Assembly (NCBI GenBank): GCA_900469345.1
Contig: UBWZ01000008.1
Location: 248,001 to 312,000, forward strand
Source: Hyphomicrobiales bacterium
GTDB taxonomy: Bacteria > Pseudomonadota > Alphaproteobacteria > Rhizobiales > Rhizobiaceae
Length of the DNA: 64,000 bases
Direction: 5' to 3'
In this document: positions 61,259-64,000 of the stretch, one piece after another
Layout: the number at the start of each line of letters is the position of its first letter
How positions within the stretch are numbered: position 1 is the stretch's first letter
Position numbers and translations under genes: made by a program
The notes under the pieces: model-generated
Told to the model about the DNA's origin: nothing
Databases searched by the model: none
The model's input: only the letters and a program-made list of their open reading frames with translations

Positions 61259-62017
61259 GTGAGCGACACCCACATCCTCGTCGAGCAGCCGGAAAACGGC
61301 AGCGGCATCCTCGTCATCCGCTTCAACCGGCCGGACAAGAAGAACGCCATCACCGAGCCCATGTATCACCGCATGACGGAGGCCCTGGTCGGGGCGAACC
61401 GCGACGATGCGGTCCGGGTCGTAGCTTTCCTGGGTACGGATGGCTGCTTTTCCGCCGGCAACGACATGGGTGATTTCCTCGCCTATGCGATGTCCGGCTC
61501 CGACGATGTGCCCGCCGCCGCCCGTTTCATCAAGGCGCTGGCGCTCGCCGAAAAGCCGCTGGTGGCGGGCATCGATGGCCTGGCGATCGGCATCGGCACG
61601 ACGCTCAACCTCCATTGCGACATGACGATTGCCTCCAGCCGCAGCGTGTTCAGGACGCCGTTCGTCGACCTGGCGCTTGTCCCCGAAGCGGCATCAAGTC
61701 TGCTCGCCCCCCGTATCATGGGGCATCAGCGTGCCTTCGCCATGCTCGTCGCCGGCGAGGGCTTTTCGGCAAAGGCCGCTCTGGAGGCGGGCCTGATCTG
61801 GAAGATTGTGCCGCCGGAGACGGTCGAGGCGGAAACGCTGGCCGTGGCGCAAAGCCTCGCCGCCAAGCCGCCGCAGGCGCTGAAGATCGCCCGCAACCTG
61901 ATGCGCGGCCCGCGCAACGAGGTTTTGGAACGGATCAACGAGGAGCTCGTCCATTTTTCTCTGCAGCTGAAGAGCGCCGAGGCCCGGGCGGCTTTCGAAG
62001 CCTTCATGCGCCGTTAA
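61259..62017 (+). CDS. enoyl-CoA hydratase/isomerase
   Basis: The 252-residue crotonase-fold enzyme has 'ILVIRFNRPDKKNAITEPMYHRM' near 18, the oxyanion-hole region 'FSAGNDMGDF' near 62 and 'AGIDGLAIGIGTTLNLHCDM' near 100, with 'FRTPFVDLALVPEAASSLLAP' further on. The catalytic Glu seen in classical hydratases is not obvious at its usual site, so isomerase activity is possible. The start is GTG with AAGGAG 7 bases upstream, 12 bases after the acyl-CoA dehydrogenase stop. The pair forms a fatty or branched-chain acyl-CoA degradation unit. Confidence 0.88.
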   Translation: MSDTHILVEQPENGSGILVIRFNRPDKKNAITEPMYHRMTEALVGANRDDAVRVVAFLGTDGCFSAGNDMGDFLAYAMSGSDDVPAAARFIKALALAEKPLVAGIDGLAIGIGTTLNLHCDMTIASSRSVFRTPFVDLALVPEAASSLLAPRIMGHQRAFAMLVAGEGFSAKAALEAGLIWKIVPPETVEAETLAVAQSLAAKPPQALKIARNLMRGPRNEVLERINEELVHFSLQLKSAEARAAFEAFMRR

Positions 62018-62109
62018 CCGCTGCGGAAACGATTGTTGCCCGGCGGCCCGCATGGCCGCTTCCAGCAATGCTGTGGCAGGATTAGATGTTGGGAAAAGGA
62101 GACATGTCC

Positions 62110-62391
62110 ATGCGCCACATCCTGTCCGGCCTTGCAATCCTGTTGGCCTCCGGCACCGCTGCCCTTGCGGGCGGGCTGACGGAGGCGCCGATCACGCTCA
62201 TCCAGGGAAACACGATCACCAGGTCGGACGACCGTCCGGTCAGGCCGCAGCGCTATGTCTGCGTCGTCCCGCCGGCCCAGAGCGATAATCGCAGCAGCCC
62301 CTATGTCTGCCGTGCCCGCGAGGGCAGGGTAGGCGGCAGCTGCCGTTGCGATAACGTCGTTGGTTCGGGACGGCTCGACCTCGCCAACTAG
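62110..62391 (+). CDS. small secreted Cys-rich protein of unknown function
   Basis: The 93-residue protein has a signal peptide ('MRHILSGLAILLASGTAALAG'), and the mature part has four Cys ('YVCVVPPAQ', 'YVCRAREGRVGGSCRCDNVVGSGRL') suggesting two disulfides. No family is recognised. ATG 62110 has AAAGGAG 8 bases upstream; ATGs 6 and 24 bases earlier are also in frame. It is convergent with the RNA methyltransferase gene, 31 bases away. Confidence 0.7.
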   Translation: MRHILSGLAILLASGTAALAGGLTEAPITLIQGNTITRSDDRPVRPQRYVCVVPPAQSDNRSSPYVCRAREGRVGGSCRCDNVVGSGRLDLAN

Positions 62392-62422
62392 GCCGGCCGC
62401 AAGAGAGCAAGCAGGCGCGTGC

Positions 62423-63667
62423 CTATTTCTCCAGCAGCGCCACCGCCTCCACGTGCGCCGACCAGAGGAACTGGTCGATCGGCACCACGGTCTTGACCCG
62501 GTATCCGCCGTCTACGAGGATGCGAAGATCGCGCGCCAGCGTCGCCGGATTGCAGCTGACGGCGGCAACCGACTTGATGGGCGACCGGGCCACTTCCTTT
62601 GCCAGCGCGTCCGCACCGGCCCGCGGCGGATCGAAGACCAGCCCGTCATAGAGCTTCAGCTCGGATGCCATCATCGGCCGGCGGAACAGGTCGCGCTTCT
62701 CGACCGTCACGGGCTTCAGTCCCTGCGTGTTGCGGGCCGCGTGGTCCAGTGCCTTCACCGACTTGTCGTCGCCTTCGACCGCATGCACCTTCGCCTTGCG
62801 GGCAAGCCGCAGCGCAAACGTGCCGGAACCGGCAAACAGGTCGATGACCCGCTTGGAGCGGGAAAGATGCGACAGCACCAGCTCGGCCATGGACTCTTCC
62901 GCCGGCACGGTCGCCTGGACGAAAGCGCCGGCGGGCGGCGAGACTTTCGTGCCGCCGAAATCGAGCAGCGGACGCTGCTGCTCGATCACCACCTCGCCGT
63001 TCACCGATAGCCTGGCGATGCCGCGCAGCGAAAGGACCGTTTCGGTGGCGGCCCGCCGCTGCTTGTCGTTGGGCGCCTTCAGCCCCTCGGCGGCGATGTC
63101 GAGGCCGGAGAGCGTTTCGAGAACCGCCACCCGGAAGACGTCCTGGCCCTGCGCCAGCGACCGGGCGATGGCGCGGATCGCGTCGAGGCGACCGACGATG
63201 CCCGGTGTCGTGATGGGACATTCCTCGACGGAGAAGATCTGGTTGGTCTCGGCGCGGTTGTAGCCGAGCAGCAGACCCTTGTCGGTCAGGCGCACGGAGA
63301 AGACCACGCGGCGACGCTCGCCGGGCCGGGCGATGACGAGCGGCGCCACCTCCGGCTCCAGCCCGCGGGATTTCAGCGCCTCCACGACGAGGTTGCGCTT
63401 GAAGGCGTGATAGGGCGTATCGGCAAGATGCTGCAGCACGCAGCCGCCGCACAGGTCGCCCTCATAACCGAAGTGCTTGCACGCTGGCGTGACGCGGTCG
63501 GGCGACAGGTTGGAGGTCGACATGACCGTGCCGTGGTCGCCGTTGCGGGCAATCGCGATCTTTTCTCCCGGCAGCGAAAACGGGACATAGACCGGAACGT
63601 TGTCGGCATGGGCGACGCCGTGCCCCTGGGCGCCAAGCGTTTCGATGGTAACGGTGACAGTGCTCAT
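62423..63667 (-). CDS. class I SAM-dependent RNA m5U methyltransferase (RumA/RlmD-like)
   Basis: The 414-residue protein has a TRAM-type N-terminus ('VTIETLGAQGHGVAHADNVPVYVPFSLPGEKI'). The Cys set 'CKHFGYEGDLCGGCVLQHL' near 63 is an Fe-S site as in RumA/RlmD. The SAM motif 'VIDLFAGSGTFALRLARKA' is near 280, 'DGLVFDPPRAG' near 345, and the catalytic Cys region 'AVSCNPATLARDLRIL' near 373. The likely target is a 23S rRNA uridine. The ATG overlaps the upstream tlyA stop (ATGA); the reading frame extends 216 bases further but belongs to tlyA sequence. Confidence 0.92.
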   Translation of the reverse strand: MSTVTVTIETLGAQGHGVAHADNVPVYVPFSLPGEKIAIARNGDHGTVMSTSNLSPDRVTPACKHFGYEGDLCGGCVLQHLADTPYHAFKRNLVVEALKSRGLEPEVAPLVIARPGERRRVVFSVRLTDKGLLLGYNRAETNQIFSVEECPITTPGIVGRLDAIRAIARSLAQGQDVFRVAVLETLSGLDIAAEGLKAPNDKQRRAATETVLSLRGIARLSVNGEVVIEQQRPLLDFGGTKVSPPAGAFVQATVPAEESMAELVLSHLSRSKRVIDLFAGSGTFALRLARKAKVHAVEGDDKSVKALDHAARNTQGLKPVTVEKRDLFRRPMMASELKLYDGLVFDPPRAGADALAKEVARSPIKSVAAVSCNPATLARDLRILVDGGYRVKTVVPIDQFLWSAHVEAVALLEK

Positions 63668-64000
63668 TGGGGCTTTCGTCCGGCCAGAAGAAATTCCTCG
63701 TTGCCGTCGCCGCCGGCGATCGGCGAGGGGATCATTCCGAGGCTTGTCCAGCCCATGTCCTCGCTCAGCCAGCGTTCGAGCTCGGCCGCCACGGCGGGCG
63801 CCGTTTCGGGCTCCTTGAGGAGACCCGCCTTGCTGATCGCATCGCGGCCGGCTTCGAACTGCGGCTTGACCAGGAGCACGCAATGGGCGCCGGGCTCTGC
63901 GAGCTCCAGCGCTGGCGCCAGCGCGAGCTTCAGCGAAATGAACGAGACGTCGGAGACGAGGAAGGTGATCTCCCGCTCGTCATAGTCTTCCGCCGTCAGA
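63664..64000 (-). CDS. tlyA: TlyA-family rRNA 2'-O-methyltransferase, C-terminal part (truncated by window)
   Basis: The visible ~112 residues contain 'FLVSDVSFISLKLALAPALELAEPGAHCVLLVKPQFEAGRDAISKAG' and the end 'SPIAGGDGNEEFLLAGRKPQ', the diagnostic C-terminal part of TlyA/FtsJ-like 2'-O-methyltransferases. Its stop overlaps the start of the RumA-like gene, so two RNA methyltransferases are coupled. The N-terminal S4 domain lies outside the window. Confidence 0.9.
   Translation of the reverse strand, partial: LTAEDYDEREITFLVSDVSFISLKLALAPALELAEPGAHCVLLVKPQFEAGRDAISKAGLLKEPETAPAVAAELERWLSEDMGWTSLGMIPSPIAGGDGNEEFLLAGRKPQ

Noticed and set aside
1..64000. CRISPR arrays, prophage, insertion sequences, tRNA or rRNA genes
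   Set aside because: No spaced direct repeats, transposase or integrase motifs, tRNA cloverleaf-type T-loops or rRNA blocks were seen when reading the intergenic stretches on both strands. A tRNAscan/ISfinder run would be decisive.

Overview
This window reads as a chromosomal segment of an alphaproteobacterium of the Rhizobiales, most likely Rhizobiaceae. The evidence is high GC content, the F0-only atpI-atpB-atpE-atpF'-atpF cluster separate from F1, BA14K-family envelope proteins, the waaA/lpxK/DUF2093/mutL neighbourhood, the DUF6101 family, and promoters that fit the rhizobial CTTGAC-N17-CTATAT pattern. I cannot fix genus or species. No prophage, insertion sequence, integron, CRISPR array, rRNA or tRNA gene was seen. 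Nearly all of the window is core gene content on both strands.

Layout. 0-4.3 kb: lipid A/Kdo genes (waaA C-terminus, HAD phosphatase, lpxK), DUF2093 and mutL. 4.6-7.7 kb: two signalling proteins, a PAS/receiver protein without a kinase core and a GGDEF-EAL protein with a degenerate GGDEF site. 7.8-12.7 kb: a dimethylglycine/N-methylproline-demethylase-like flavoenzyme, a PRC-barrel protein, an SMP-30 hydrolase and a LuxR-type regulator. 13-18.7 kb: Mrp/ApbC, a CorA-type transporter, Kup and a SleB-type cell-wall hydrolase. 18.9-21.7 kb: the F0 ATP synthase operon with a good promoter and a terminator. 21.8-31.3 kb: rnhB, a radical SAM protein, a small glycosyltransferase, the moaB-ispE-TPR overlap operon, a polyprenyl diphosphate synthase, DUF2007-trmN6 and an S49 peptidase. 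31.3-41.5 kb: glyQ and glyS, separated by about 5.6 kb and accompanied by three different type II toxin-antitoxin pairs, plus a class I-type EPSP synthase and LemA/DUF2207. 41.5-50.8 kb: a chemoreceptor, purD, tex, cfa and ubiA. 50.8-55.2 kb: DUF6101, a ModE-like HTH protein, a GlcD-like FAD dehydrogenase, a Sua5-type threonylcarbamoyl-AMP synthase and a conserved unknown. 55.3-58.2 kb: a cobalamin riboswitch leading into a GbcA-like Rieske oxygenase, then two BA14K proteins. 58.2-64 kb: a second CorA-like protein, an acyl-CoA dehydrogenase/enoyl-CoA hydratase operon, a small secreted protein, an RlmD/RumA-type methyltransferase and the C-terminus of TlyA.

The most notable item is at 55.36-56.91 kb. 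A complete cobalamin riboswitch (all major conserved core blocks plus a closing P1 helix) lies on the same strand as, and directly upstream of, a Rieske oxygenase that resembles glycine betaine monooxygenase GbcA. Between them is a long hairpin that buries both the Shine-Dalgarno sequence and the start codon, so B12 would be expected to switch translation of the oxygenase off. B12 control of an oxidative betaine/N-methyl demethylase is not a regulon member I recognise. It suggests that this cell chooses between O2-dependent and corrinoid-dependent handling of methylamines. The candidate next step in the pathway (the DgcA-like flavoenzyme at 7.8 kb) is in the window but unlinked, and no GbcB-like reductase is adjacent.

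Several regulatory sites could be read directly: an ACGT-core palindrome inside the spacer of the acyl-CoA dehydrogenase promoter, a palindrome over the MazEF-like promoter, a probable leaderless ubiA transcript, and several intrinsic terminators.
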